Below are positions 1-7,499 of a stretch of DNA of 26,584 nt, in pieces. A program made the position numbers and the translations under genes. Position 1 is the first letter of the stretch, and each line of letters opens with the position of its first letter. A model generated the notes under the pieces. The model worked only from the letters and a program-made list of their open reading frames with translations, made no database searches and was not told where the DNA came from. The stretch is from GCA-002722245 sp964230605 (GTDB lineage Bacteria > Bacteroidota > Bacteroidia > Flavobacteriales_C > GCA-002722245), in contig CAXRIN010000070.1 in assembly GCA_964230605.1 (NCBI GenBank), positions 1-26,584 of the forward strand, read 5' to 3'.

Positions 1-67
1 TAGTTATAACAACAGAAGACCACACACTAGTTTAAATTTTAAAACACCTAATTTTATGCATCAAAAA

Positions 68-92
68 ACCGAAGCAGAAAATCTACTTCGGT
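68..92. terminator. Hairpin, possible terminator of a gene left of the window
   Basis: ACCGAAG (68-74) pairs with CTTCGGT (86-92), and an inner AGA/TCT stem is separated by one mismatch, leaving a three-base AAA loop. Six A residues precede it and the following bases are AT-rich but lack a clean T-run, so it would terminate better on the minus strand. No minus-strand gene reads into it from inside the window, so its most likely client is a plus-strand gene that ends off the left edge. Confidence 0.5.
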
Positions 93-189
93 CTAATTAA
101 TTTATCTTTAAAAACTGTCAACCTATTTTAGGACGACTCACTGATTTGAAACGAATTATTGTTTGTGTCGTAAAACTCCTCACCTTTGC

Positions 190-1299
190 ATGAAAAACCT
201 TTTATTGGTCATATTAGGCATTCTGTTTACAAATTTATCTTTCTCTCAAAAGATTGAGGTAGTTTTTTGTGCTGATTTTAGTGGTTCCACAAATGGAATG
301 GTGCCTGAATTACAGAAAACTATTTGGTCAACAATGAATCAACTTGAGGCTGAAAATTCTTCAGTAGAAATTAGTTGTGGATTAGTTGGATACGGAAGAA
401 AAGCATTTGGAAAAGAAAATTTTTATTCGGAAGTAATTCATCCACTAGGCACTCCAATCAATGATATAGGTTACACTTTAGTTAAGCTGCAAGTTATTAT
501 AAATAGTTGTGAAGCATATCCGCAAAAGGCTTTAAACGATTGTGTTAAAGAGATTAACTGGAGTAAAGAAGATGCTGTTAGAAAAATAATTGTCTTTATT
601 GGTAATGGAGGTATTCCTTCAAGTCAGATGGAAAATGAAGTAAAAAAGGCTGCAAAAAAGGGGATATCTATAAGACCAATTTATTACAAGCCTACTACAA
701 CTTATAACAATGGAAAGCAGGGTTGGAAGAACTTTGCGAAAGCATCTGGATGTGATTTCGTGGAGGTGGAATCAAGTAAATTGAATATTAAGTTTAAAAA
801 GTATTACGATGAGAGTTTTATTGCTTCTTCAGGTGATAAACTTACTGCTACATATATTCCTTATAAACAAGAAGGTCGCCTTAAGTTAAAGCAATATGAA
901 AGAATGTTTGAGAAATTAAAGGAAACTTCTCATGAAAATTATGAAGAAATGTTGGTTTATCAAGGTTCGAAAACAGTTCAGGGATTAAACTCTTCTTGGG
1001 ATCTTGTTGATATGCTTATGATAGGAGATTTGGATGTTGAAAAGCTTCAAAGAAATGGATTGCCTGTTTTTATGCAGGGCTTCACAGATGATCAAATTCT
1101 GAAATATGTGAAATTGAAACTGAGAGAAAGAAATTTGATAGTAAATAAATTAAGGTTAGAGTTAACAAAAAGAAATGAATTTGCTAATCGTAAACAAGAG
1201 AAATCGAAATACTTACAAGGAAAAGGAGGGATGAGTAATGTTGTTTCCACGATATTAAAATCTGAGGTTCAGCAAATTCAAGTATTCGCATCTAACTAA
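190..1299 (+). CDS. Secreted von Willebrand factor A (vWA) domain protein
   Basis: The product is 369 aa and of unknown specific role. The ATG at 190 is chosen over the TTG at 163 because a signal peptide starts exactly there: residues 1-20, Lys-Asn then a hydrophobic run, ending in FSQ. The mature protein opens with a beta-strand and D29-F-S-G-S33, the DxSxS metal-ion (MIDAS) motif of vWA domains. A second strand with an FIGNGG turn near residues 135-145 fits the fold. The region after about residue 215 is Lys/Glu-rich and probably helical, and I do not recognise it. Known: vWA domains mediate protein-protein contacts through a bound divalent metal. Inferred: a periplasmic or surface protein that binds another protein. 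It stands alone between a hairpin and the superoxide dismutase gene. Confidence 0.75.
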   Translation: MKNLLLVILGILFTNLSFSQKIEVVFCADFSGSTNGMVPELQKTIWSTMNQLEAENSSVEISCGLVGYGRKAFGKENFYSEVIHPLGTPINDIGYTLVKLQVIINSCEAYPQKALNDCVKEINWSKEDAVRKIIVFIGNGGIPSSQMENEVKKAAKKGISIRPIYYKPTTTYNNGKQGWKNFAKASGCDFVEVESSKLNIKFKKYYDESFIASSGDKLTATYIPYKQEGRLKLKQYERMFEKLKETSHENYEEMLVYQGSKTVQGLNSSWDLVDMLMIGDLDVEKLQRNGLPVFMQGFTDDQILKYVKLKLRERNLIVNKLRLELTKRNEFANRKQEKSKYLQGKGGMSNVVSTILKSEVQQIQVFASN

Positions 1300-1373
1300 T
1301 CTCAATAAATTCCTTTTAACATTCGATAAGGATTTAAAATCCTATATAATTTCTACCTAGGATTAAGTATTCC

Positions 1374-1381
1374 TATATTTG
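1374..1381 (+). promoter_or_regulatory. Promoter -7 element for superoxide dismutase
   Basis: TATATTTG is a perfect match to the Bacteroidota -7 consensus TAnnTTTG, 40 bases before the sod ATG. No clear TTG -33 element lies 19-21 bases further upstream, so the upstream half is weak or activator-dependent. Confidence 0.6.
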
Positions 1382-1421
1382 AACGGAATCAAAATTAAAA
1401 GTTAAACTAAATTCTATTAAA

Positions 1422-2027
1422 ATGGCATTTGAATTACCACAATTACCATACGCGACAAACGCTTTGGAACCGCACATTGACACAAAAACTATGGAAATTC
1501 ACCATGGTAAACACCATGCTGGATATACTGCAAATTTGAATAACGCAATTGCAGGAACTGATTTGGAAGGAAAGTCTATTGAGGATATTCTTTTAAGTGT
1601 TGGTTCAGCTGGAGCTGCTGTTAGAAACAATGGAGGAGGTTTTTATAATCACTGTTTATTTTGGGACGTAATGGCTCCAAATGCTGGAGGGACACCAACT
1701 GGTGAATTAGCTGCTGCAATTGATGCTGCTTTCGAATCTTTTGAGTCATTTAAGGATGAGTTTTCAAAAGCCGCTGCAACTAGATTTGGATCAGGATGGG
1801 CATGGTTAATTGTTGTTGATGGTAAATTACAAGTTACTTCAACTCCAAACCAAGACAATCCATTAATGGATATCGCTGAAGTTAAAGGACAACCAATTTT
1901 AGCTTTGGATGTTTGGGAGCATGCTTATTACCTAAATTATCAAAACAGAAGACCTGATTATATCAATGCATTTTTTAATGTTGTGAATTGGGCTAAGGTT
2001 GCTGAATTATTTGCTGCAGCTAAATAA
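1422..2027 (+). CDS. Superoxide dismutase, Fe/Mn family
   Basis: This 201-aa enzyme converts superoxide to oxygen and hydrogen peroxide. It is full length for the family and has no signal peptide, so it is cytoplasmic. The four metal ligands are visible: H27, H77 (in FYNHCLFW), D163 and H167 (DVWEHAYY). The residue pair that separates the metal types looks manganese-like: Gly in GGGFYNH in the N-terminal half, and Gln in NQDNPLM, where MnSOD carries its active-site Gln. Iron enzymes usually place that Gln in an AAQ motif before the second ligand. Mn-dependent or cambialistic activity is therefore inferred. It is a single-gene unit with a -7 element upstream and a strong terminator immediately downstream. 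sodA and sodB are both possible names, so none is given. Confidence 0.95.
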   Translation: MAFELPQLPYATNALEPHIDTKTMEIHHGKHHAGYTANLNNAIAGTDLEGKSIEDILLSVGSAGAAVRNNGGGFYNHCLFWDVMAPNAGGTPTGELAAAIDAAFESFESFKDEFSKAAATRFGSGWAWLIVVDGKLQVTSTPNQDNPLMDIAEVKGQPILALDVWEHAYYLNYQNRRPDYINAFFNVVNWAKVAELFAAAK

Positions 2028-2050
2028 ATTGAAATACTAAATTGTACTTC

Positions 2051-2083
2051 GCAGGTTATCTATTAGGTAACCTGCTTTTTTTT
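2051..2083 (+). terminator. Rho-independent terminator of superoxide dismutase
   Basis: GCAGGTTA (2051-2058) pairs perfectly with TAACCTGC (2068-2075) over a nine-base loop, followed by eight T residues. It acts on plus-strand transcripts. Its 3' arm and T-run are also the last codons of the convergent histidine kinase gene, which ends at 2063. Confidence 0.88.
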
Positions 2084-3274
2084 GAGCTTAATTAAGAATT
2101 TAATGCCTTCCTTTTTATCATCACGATCTACTATCGTAATTTCACTGTCAAGGTGTTCTAATATTCTTTTCACGGTAGCAAGACCGATTCCTGTGCTTTC
2201 ATTTTGGGTTGTTCCAAGTGTTTCGAAAAGGTTAAAGACTTTTAGTCTTTTGCTTTGTGGTATTCCAGGGCCATTATCTGAAAACTCAATTAAATAATGA
2301 TCATCATCTTCTTTAATAGAAATATCAATTTCGCATATATCTTTGTTGCAGAATTTAATTGAATTAGACATTAAATTTTGGATGGTGCAGGATATACCAA
2401 ACTTATATTGAAATATATTTTTTAGCTTATTTGTTTTAAGATTTACTCTAAATTCACTTTCTCCTTTAAGCGCACTTTCAATTTCTTTTATGAGTAATTC
2501 AAAATCAAACTCTTCAAACTGAACATCTTTATTCTCTGATTTAGAGTAGTTCAGCATACCCTTTATAACCGTGTTTAAATAGTTTGTTTTTTCATCAATT
2601 CTATTTAAAAAATCAATTCCTTTTAAATCTAATGTGTTAGAATAATCCTCTTTTAGAAATTGCACTAATGTTTGAACACTTCTTACCGGAGCTTTTAAAT
2701 CATGTGTTAGCCTTGACGCAAAAGATTCAAGTCGCTCATTTAGATCTGTAATTTTACTATTTGTAATTTCTAAAATTGCGTTCCGTTTTCTTAATTCGAG
2801 TAATATAACAAATTGATCAGCTAAAGCTTTTAGGGCTCTAATTTGATCTTTTTTTAAGTTTCGGGGTTTGTTATCGATTACACAAAGAGTACCAAGAGAA
2901 TATCCGTCTGGTGTATTTAGTGGTGCCCCAGCATAAAAAATTACATTTGGTGCTCCTAGCGCTAGTGGGTTGTCATGAAATCTCTCATCTTTTCTAGAGT
3001 CTGGTACAATTAAAACTTCGTTGGGTTGGTTTATTGCATGAGCGCAAAATGCCAAATCTCTTGGTGTTTCAGTTGCATCTAATCCGTGATGTGATTTAAA
3101 CCACTGTCTCTCTGGGTCCACTAAGGAAACTAAACTAATAGGTGTGTTGCAAATTTGTGAAGCAATAAGCGTAAGATTGTCATACTCTTGTTCAGGAATA
3201 GTGTCAAGAATATTATAACTTTTAAGAGCTTCAATTCTCTCGTTTTCGTTATTGGGAAAACTTGGTTTTATCAT
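2063..3274 (-). CDS. Cytoplasmic GAF-domain sensor histidine kinase
   Basis: The protein is 403 aa with no membrane segment, so it senses an intracellular or diffusible signal. A GAF domain occupies about residues 20-160 (SLVSLVDPERQWF, then the YAGAPLNTPDGYSLGTLCVID strands). A HisKA dimerisation helix follows with the phospho-acceptor H191 in LTHDLKAPVRS. The ATP-binding domain has N300/N304 (N box), D333-N-G-P-G (G1), F347/F350 (F box) and G362-I-G-L-A (G2). All catalytic motifs are intact. No response regulator is in the window, so it is an orphan kinase here. The gene follows the DUF4270 gene by 62 bases on the same strand, and GTAAC/GTTAC repeats lie just upstream of its start. GAF-kinases of this shape are common in Bacteroidota; the ligand cannot be read from sequence. 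Confidence 0.9.
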   Translation of the reverse strand: MIKPSFPNNENERIEALKSYNILDTIPEQEYDNLTLIASQICNTPISLVSLVDPERQWFKSHHGLDATETPRDLAFCAHAINQPNEVLIVPDSRKDERFHDNPLALGAPNVIFYAGAPLNTPDGYSLGTLCVIDNKPRNLKKDQIRALKALADQFVILLELRKRNAILEITNSKITDLNERLESFASRLTHDLKAPVRSVQTLVQFLKEDYSNTLDLKGIDFLNRIDEKTNYLNTVIKGMLNYSKSENKDVQFEEFDFELLIKEIESALKGESEFRVNLKTNKLKNIFQYKFGISCTIQNLMSNSIKFCNKDICEIDISIKEDDDHYLIEFSDNGPGIPQSKRLKVFNLFETLGTTQNESTGIGLATVKRILEHLDSEITIVDRDDKKEGIKFLIKLKKKQVT

Positions 3275-3277
3275 TGG

Positions 3278-3299
3278 GTAACAACTATTATTGTGTTAC
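3278..3299. promoter_or_regulatory. Inverted repeat upstream of the histidine kinase, possible operator
   Basis: GTAACA (3278-3283) and TGTTAC (3294-3299) form an inverted repeat with a ten-base spacer, beginning four bases upstream of the histidine kinase ATG. A third copy of the half-site, GTTAC, lies at 3323-3327. The spacing suits a dimeric regulator, but the sequence is short and could be chance. Confidence 0.3.
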
Positions 3300-3336
3300 A
3301 TCAACGATTTTGAAGATAATGGGTTACAATTCTGTT

Positions 3337-4569
3337 TTAGTATTCGGTAAAATACAGTTTAAGCTCTGCAGGATAAGTACTTTCTTCACCAAATAATTTA
3401 ATTTGATGAGGGTTACTTCCTGGAATAGGATGTGCAATTTGAAAATCCATTTTGTCAAATGATCCATTATCTAAAGCTGAATTAACCTCAGAAGGTGAAA
3501 TAACAAATGAATAAGAGTTATCATCACTGTTTAATGCTCCGATGGAATAGGTTCTTACATTATTTGAATTGATGTATGTGAAAATAAGTTCCTTTGGTAG
3601 AGTGAAAGTTGAATTATCTTCAACATATGCCTTAAATTCAAATTTATTTATGATATAGTTCTTATCTGAGTCTGAGTACCAATTTTGAATACTTGGGAAG
3701 TTTAATTTCCCATATACTCCAGACATACCTTGTGCATAGAAATTTTGTTGACCTAAAGATGTGTCATTTAGAATAATTTCGGCCTCTGATCCTGTAAAGT
3801 CATGCGAGAATTTTGCGAAAATTGAATTATCAGTTTCAGCATAAAAAACTAAATCATTGTCATATAGATCGTCTTGATTATTAGTTGTTGAAAATGATAA
3901 ACCAATAGATATACCAGTTCGGTTTAATTTAAAAATAGCTCCTTCGTTTGCGTTTAAGGTTCCTGTAGGTTTGATTATAATTCCCGAAAAGAACGCTTTG
4001 AATTTGTCATTAGATGAAAAATCGTCAACAGAAGCATTTAGTATTGTTGTTGCTGCAGCACTATCAAGTTTAAAGGAGTATACGCCTGAGTCTGCAACAT
4101 TGATTGTTATTTTTCCTAATAATTGATCCTCTTGGATTGAACTAAAATTATAGTAAGTTGAATCTTCGTTTACAGGGCTGTTAATAGAATATACTTCAAA
4201 CTCTTGATCAATAGGAGATCCGTATACTTCTACAATATGTAGCTTTAAGTAAAAAGAATCTATTACAAAATCAGAAATCGGAAAGGTTCTATCTAAAGAA
4301 TCGGGAATCAATGTTGCAACCAGAGAACTACTAGCTTCTCCAACTTCATCAGATTTTAGTTTCCCTAATAAAGGATTACTTCTTTCGGATGTAATTACTG
4401 AGTCTTCGATAGCAGAATAGGTAACTATTTGGAAAGTGTCAATTAATCCGGCCTCAACAGAATTAGGATTGTTGTTTAATGATGCACCTACGTTTGTGTC
4501 TTCTTTTTTACAAGAAAAAAGGGCTATGATTAAACACAGCCCAATAGTGATAGTATTTTTGATTTTCAT
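3337..4569 (-). CDS. DUF4270 family lipoprotein
   Basis: The protein is 410 aa. The N-terminus is a lipoprotein signal: Lys-rich start, hydrophobic stretch, then LFSC with the lipidated Cys at residue 20 followed by KKED. The mature part is Ser/Asn/Asp-rich with many short beta-strands (ISDFVIDSFYLKLHI, YLKL and KLYF patterns) and fits the Bacteroidota-specific DUF4270 family, whose function is not known. It lies nine bases downstream of the GT5-domain gene and shares its transcript; from memory, this pair beside panC recurs in Flavobacteriia. An outer-membrane lipoprotein role is inferred from the signal alone. Confidence 0.8.
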   Translation of the reverse strand: MKIKNTITIGLCLIIALFSCKKEDTNVGASLNNNPNSVEAGLIDTFQIVTYSAIEDSVITSERSNPLLGKLKSDEVGEASSSLVATLIPDSLDRTFPISDFVIDSFYLKLHIVEVYGSPIDQEFEVYSINSPVNEDSTYYNFSSIQEDQLLGKITINVADSGVYSFKLDSAAATTILNASVDDFSSNDKFKAFFSGIIIKPTGTLNANEGAIFKLNRTGISIGLSFSTTNNQDDLYDNDLVFYAETDNSIFAKFSHDFTGSEAEIILNDTSLGQQNFYAQGMSGVYGKLNFPSIQNWYSDSDKNYIINKFEFKAYVEDNSTFTLPKELIFTYINSNNVRTYSIGALNSDDNSYSFVISPSEVNSALDNGSFDKMDFQIAHPIPGSNPHQIKLFGEESTYPAELKLYFTEY

Positions 4570-4578
4570 ATAATAATC

Positions 4579-5397
4579 TTATTCAGATTCACCATCTGAT
4601 AACACTAAATCATAAAAATTATTGTATTCTTCAATGTAAGAGTCCTCTCCTTTGTATTCCAAAAGTGGTTTTCCTAATCCTTTCACAAATTCTTCCAATT
4701 CAGGATTTAAGTTCTCACTTCCTAAAATTACACCGTCTGACCATTTTGCAGCATACTTATATACTTCAACAGCGGTAGGCGATTTTAAATCGGCAACATC
4801 CTCAACATCAACTCCGTCTAGAATAGCTTTGTTACCAAAATTTTTGTTTAATTCTCCATCAAATCCAGAGTTGTACATGGAGAATATAACTTTTGAATTT
4901 GCGAAAATAGGATCTTCATTAAAAACCTTTTTAATGTAAAGAGGGACAAAAGCATTCATCCATCCATGACAATGAATGACATCAGGTGCCCAACCTAATT
5001 TTTTTACTGTTTCTAATACTCCTCTACAGTAAAAGATGGCTCTTTCGTCATTGTCTTCAAAGTATTTGCCAGCTTTATCTTTCAATCCAAATTTTCTTTG
5101 AAAAAATTCTTCATTGTCAATAAAGTAAACTTGCATTCTAGCAGCCTGAATAGAGGCTACTTTTATGATAAGAGGATGGTCGTTATCATCAATAATTAAG
5201 TTCATTCCACTTAATCGGATAACTTCATGTAATTGATTTCTTCTTTCATTTATACAACCATAACGCGGCATAAACGTTCTAATTTCTTTTCCTTTTTGCT
5301 GAATTCCTTGTGGAAGATGTCTACCAATTTTTGCAATTTCAGATTCCTCGATGTATGGTAGCATCTCTTGGTTTATAAATAGTACTCTTTTCTTCAT
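4579..5397 (-). CDS. GT5-domain protein annotated as glycogen/starch synthase, N-terminal half only
   Basis: The protein is 272 aa, whereas bacterial glycogen synthases are about 480 aa. It resembles only the N-terminal Rossmann domain of GT5 synthases: KKRVLFINQEMLPY at the start, HLPQGIQQKGKEIRTFMPRYG near residues 28-47, APDVIHCHGWMNAFVPLYIK near 137-156, and FSMYNSGFDG near 172-181. The ADP-glucose motif KTGGL, normally at about residues 15-19, is replaced by the sequence around SEIAKIG. The C-terminal nucleotide-sugar domain is absent. No frameshift remnant is visible: the gene runs into its own stop, with the DUF4270 gene nine bases beyond. I infer that it is not an active glycogen synthase and may have a binding or structural role. 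Its partners here are the DUF4270 lipoprotein and, divergently, panC. Confidence 0.8.
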   Translation of the reverse strand: MKKRVLFINQEMLPYIEESEIAKIGRHLPQGIQQKGKEIRTFMPRYGCINERRNQLHEVIRLSGMNLIIDDNDHPLIIKVASIQAARMQVYFIDNEEFFQRKFGLKDKAGKYFEDNDERAIFYCRGVLETVKKLGWAPDVIHCHGWMNAFVPLYIKKVFNEDPIFANSKVIFSMYNSGFDGELNKNFGNKAILDGVDVEDVADLKSPTAVEVYKYAAKWSDGVILGSENLNPELEEFVKGLGKPLLEYKGEDSYIEEYNNFYDLVLSDGESE

Positions 5398-5536
5398 TCG
5401 ACTTTAGTTATTTCCTCCCCTCGGCCAAAGGATGCCTGTATTAAATGAAGCGCGAAAATACGTAAAATATACCAGTTTTTCAATAGTTTATGGGAATAAA
5501 TTGGGGTTTAATAGAAGTTTGAATGTTAATCTTTAG

Positions 5537-5544
5537 TATGTTTG
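5537..5544 (+). promoter_or_regulatory. Promoter -7 element for panC
   Basis: TATGTTTG matches TAnnTTTG exactly and ends 11 bases before the ATG at 5556. It lies inside the longer reading frame that could start at 5523, which supports the later start. The nearest TTTG upstream (5518-5521) is only 15 bases away, shorter than the usual 19-21. Confidence 0.5.
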
Positions 5545-5555
5545 CCAGCTCAATT

Positions 5556-6335
5556 ATGCAAGTATTAAGATCACTTTATGAGATAACCAATTATGTTTCT
5601 GAAATGAAGCATGAAGGTAAAACTATTGGATTTGTTCCTACAATGGGATTCTTGCATGAAGGTCATATGTCATTAGTCAAATTGTCTAAGAAACAAACTG
5701 ATGTAACTATTGCCAGTATTTATGTGAACCCATCTCAGTTTAATGATATTTCGGATTTTGAAAACTATCCAAAAGATGAAGAGGCTGATTTATCTTTACT
5801 TGCTTTGAATGAATGTGATGCGGTTTTTATTCCTTCTCAAGATGAAATTGAATCGTTAAACAAGGTTCAAGTTAATTTAGATGGTCTAGATGAAGTAATG
5901 GAGGGTAAACACCGTCCTGGACATTTTAAAGGTGTTGTTGAGGTGGTGTACAGGTTGTTTTCAGCGGTTACACCAGACAAAGCTTTTTTTGGGGAAAAGG
6001 ATTACCAACAACTACTGGTGATCAGAAAAATGGTTGACGAAGTAGGTTTGAACGTTGATATAGTTGGAGGACCCATTATTCGAGAGAAAAATGGATTAGC
6101 GATGAGTAGCAGGAATGTAAGATTAAGTAAAGAGGGTAGGGAACGTGCAAAAGTTATTTTTGAAACCATAAGTGGGTATAATGATTTGAATAGGTCAGAA
6201 TCGGAAAGAAATTTAGCCGCAGCAGGATTTGAACTGGAATATTTAGAAGAATTCGAATATAATAGTGTTAAAAGGCTCTTTATTGCTGGGTTTTTCGAAG
6301 GTGTAAGATTAATTGATAATGTTTCGATTAACTAG
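5556..6335 (+). CDS. panC: Pantothenate synthetase (pantoate--beta-alanine ligase)
   Basis: The enzyme joins pantoate and beta-alanine with ATP to give pantothenate, the precursor of coenzyme A and of the ACP prosthetic group. From the ATG at 5556 it is 259 aa. The frame is open from 5523, but family alignments begin at about MQVLRSLYEI and a promoter element occupies the extra segment. Class I synthetase motifs are present: PTMGFLHEGH (HIGH-type, residues 28-37), YVNPSQF, GEKDYQQ (147-152) and AMSSRN (182-187, KMSKS-like). The end, VRLIDN, is typical, but the C-terminal domain between SSRN and RLIDN is about 20 residues shorter than in the roughly 280-aa family average. Its stop overlaps that of convergent rnhA by eight bases. 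No panB or panD is seen beside it. Confidence 0.93.
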   Translation: MQVLRSLYEITNYVSEMKHEGKTIGFVPTMGFLHEGHMSLVKLSKKQTDVTIASIYVNPSQFNDISDFENYPKDEEADLSLLALNECDAVFIPSQDEIESLNKVQVNLDGLDEVMEGKHRPGHFKGVVEVVYRLFSAVTPDKAFFGEKDYQQLLVIRKMVDEVGLNVDIVGGPIIREKNGLAMSSRNVRLSKEGRERAKVIFETISGYNDLNRSESERNLAAAGFELEYLEEFEYNSVKRLFIAGFFEGVRLIDNVSIN

Positions 6336-6780
6336 GGGAATAACCAGTGTCTTCAATTAATTTTTTTCCCTCAGCGGCCTTTACAGCTAATTCATCACAC
6401 ATTTCATTGTATTTGTTCCCAGCGTGGCCCTTTACCCAGTGGAACTTTACTTCATGATTTTTGTAAATCGTTAAAAATCTTCGCCATAAATCAGGATTCT
6501 TTTTGTCTTTAAATCCTTTTTTTTGCCAACCGAAAACCCAACCTTTTTCAACAGCATCAACAACATATTTCGAGTCTGAAAATATTTTTACTTGACACTT
6601 TCTGTTTAGTGCCTCAAGGCCAACAATAACAGCAAGTAATTCCATTCTGTTGTTTGTGGTTAATTTAAATCCTTGAGAAAGTTTTTTCATGTGACCGCCA
6701 GCCATTAATATAGTACCATATCCACCTTTTCCTGGATTCCCTTTTGCGGCGCCGTCAGTATATATGATTACTTCATTCAT
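6328..6780 (-). CDS. rnhA: Ribonuclease HI
   Basis: A 150-aa, full-length RNase HI that cleaves the RNA strand of RNA-DNA hybrids, for example Okazaki primers and R-loops. The catalytic set is complete: D9 (YTDG), E47 (NNRMELLA), D69 (SDSKYV), H119 (KGHAG) and D129 (NEMCDELA). The basic loop WVFGWQKKGFKDKK is the substrate-binding handle of the E. coli type. Its ATG overlaps the purN stop as ATGA, so translation is probably coupled to purN. Its 3' end overlaps the end of panC. Confidence 0.96.
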   Translation of the reverse strand: MNEVIIYTDGAAKGNPGKGGYGTILMAGGHMKKLSQGFKLTTNNRMELLAVIVGLEALNRKCQVKIFSDSKYVVDAVEKGWVFGWQKKGFKDKKNPDLWRRFLTIYKNHEVKFHWVKGHAGNKYNEMCDELAVKAAEGKKLIEDTGYSPS

Positions 6781-7343
6781 TTGTTTAGGTAATCATGAAT
6801 TACTTTTGCAAAGTTTTCATGCTCTACTTTAAGAACTTCAGAAGCAATTTCCTCTGGATTTTTACAATTCTCAATATTTACAGATTTCTGAAAAAGGATT
6901 TGCCCTCTATCATACTCTTCATCTATTGTATGAATAGTTATTCCCGATTCCTTTTCTTTAGCATTAAATACTGCTTTATGAACATTCATGCCATACATTC
7001 CTTTTCCTCCGTAGCTTGGAAGAAGAGCAGGGTGGATATTGATAATTTTTTCTGGAAAAGTTTCCAATAAATGTTGAGGAATTAGCCATAAAAATCCTGC
7101 GAGAATAACTAAATCGATCCTTCTTTCATGTAATTCTTTGGAAACAGAATTGTCTTTATAGAAAGAATCTCTGGAGATTTCAATTATGTCACAATCCCAA
7201 GATTTAGCCTTTTCAATTATACCAGCCTTTGGATTGTTAACGACTATGCAATCTATTGTAACATCCTTAATGTCTGAGAAGTACTCATGGATTTTAAGCG
7301 CGTTTGAACCTCCTCCTGATGCAAATATTGCAAGTTTTTTCAT
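6777..7343 (-). CDS. purN: Phosphoribosylglycinamide formyltransferase
   Basis: PurN transfers a formyl group from 10-formyl-tetrahydrofolate to glycinamide ribonucleotide, the third step of purine synthesis. The 188-aa protein has the phosphate-binding ASGGGSNA loop at residues 8-15, catalytic N102 and H104 in NIHPALLPSYGGKGMYG, and the YDRG loop with D145. Length and motif order are normal for the bacterial enzyme. It is first in a two-gene unit with rnhA. A perfect -7 element (TAACTTTG on the minus strand) lies 16 bases before its ATG, and its upstream region is shared divergently with acpP. Confidence 0.95.
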   Translation of the reverse strand: MKKLAIFASGGGSNALKIHEYFSDIKDVTIDCIVVNNPKAGIIEKAKSWDCDIIEISRDSFYKDNSVSKELHERRIDLVILAGFLWLIPQHLLETFPEKIINIHPALLPSYGGKGMYGMNVHKAVFNAKEKESGITIHTIDEEYDRGQILFQKSVNIENCKNPEEIASEVLKVEHENFAKVIHDYLNK

Positions 7344-7359
7344 GTGAAAACGTTTGTAG

Positions 7360-7367
7360 CAAAGTTA
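7360..7367 (-). promoter_or_regulatory. Promoter -7 element for purN-rnhA
   Basis: On the minus strand the sequence is TAACTTTG, an exact TAnnTTTG match, 16 bases upstream of the purN ATG. No TTG lies at the expected -33 distance. Confidence 0.5.
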
Positions 7368-7440
7368 GAAGTAAATCTTCGTTTCCTTTTGTTTTGGATT
7401 AAGTAAATGTTAAATTGTTAATAACCCATCAAACAAATTG

Positions 7441-7472
7441 TTTGAATAATTATGAAGAAATGTTTTTCTTTG
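7441..7472 (+). promoter_or_regulatory. Promoter of acpP-fabF-rnc
   Basis: A TTTG -33 element (7441-7444) and TTTCTTTG (7465-7472, one mismatch to TAnnTTTG) are separated by 20 bases, the canonical Bacteroidota arrangement. Transcription would begin near 7479, giving a leader of about 20 bases before the acpP ATG at 7500. Confidence 0.65.
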
Positions 7473-7499
7473 CAGGCTGTAACTTTAAAATTTAAAAAA

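Noticed and set aside
159..188. TTG-N19-CACCTTTG, a promoter-like pair directly before the vWA gene
   Set aside because: The -7-like element ends one base before the ATG at 190, so transcription would start inside the coding sequence and remove the start codon. The match (CA for TA) is also imperfect.
5556..6335. panC as a frameshifted or truncated gene because it is about 20 residues short
   Set aside because: The conserved end VRLIDN is in frame and all catalytic motifs are present, so the shortening is an in-frame natural variant of the C-terminal domain.
6795..7070. Plus-strand reading frame inside purN
   Set aside because: It is antisense to a clear purN gene and its Phe/Tyr-rich translation has no recognisable domain.
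7452..7499. Longer acpP start at the ATG at 7452
   Set aside because: It lies between the -33 and -7 elements of the acpP promoter and adds a basic leader not found in ACPs.
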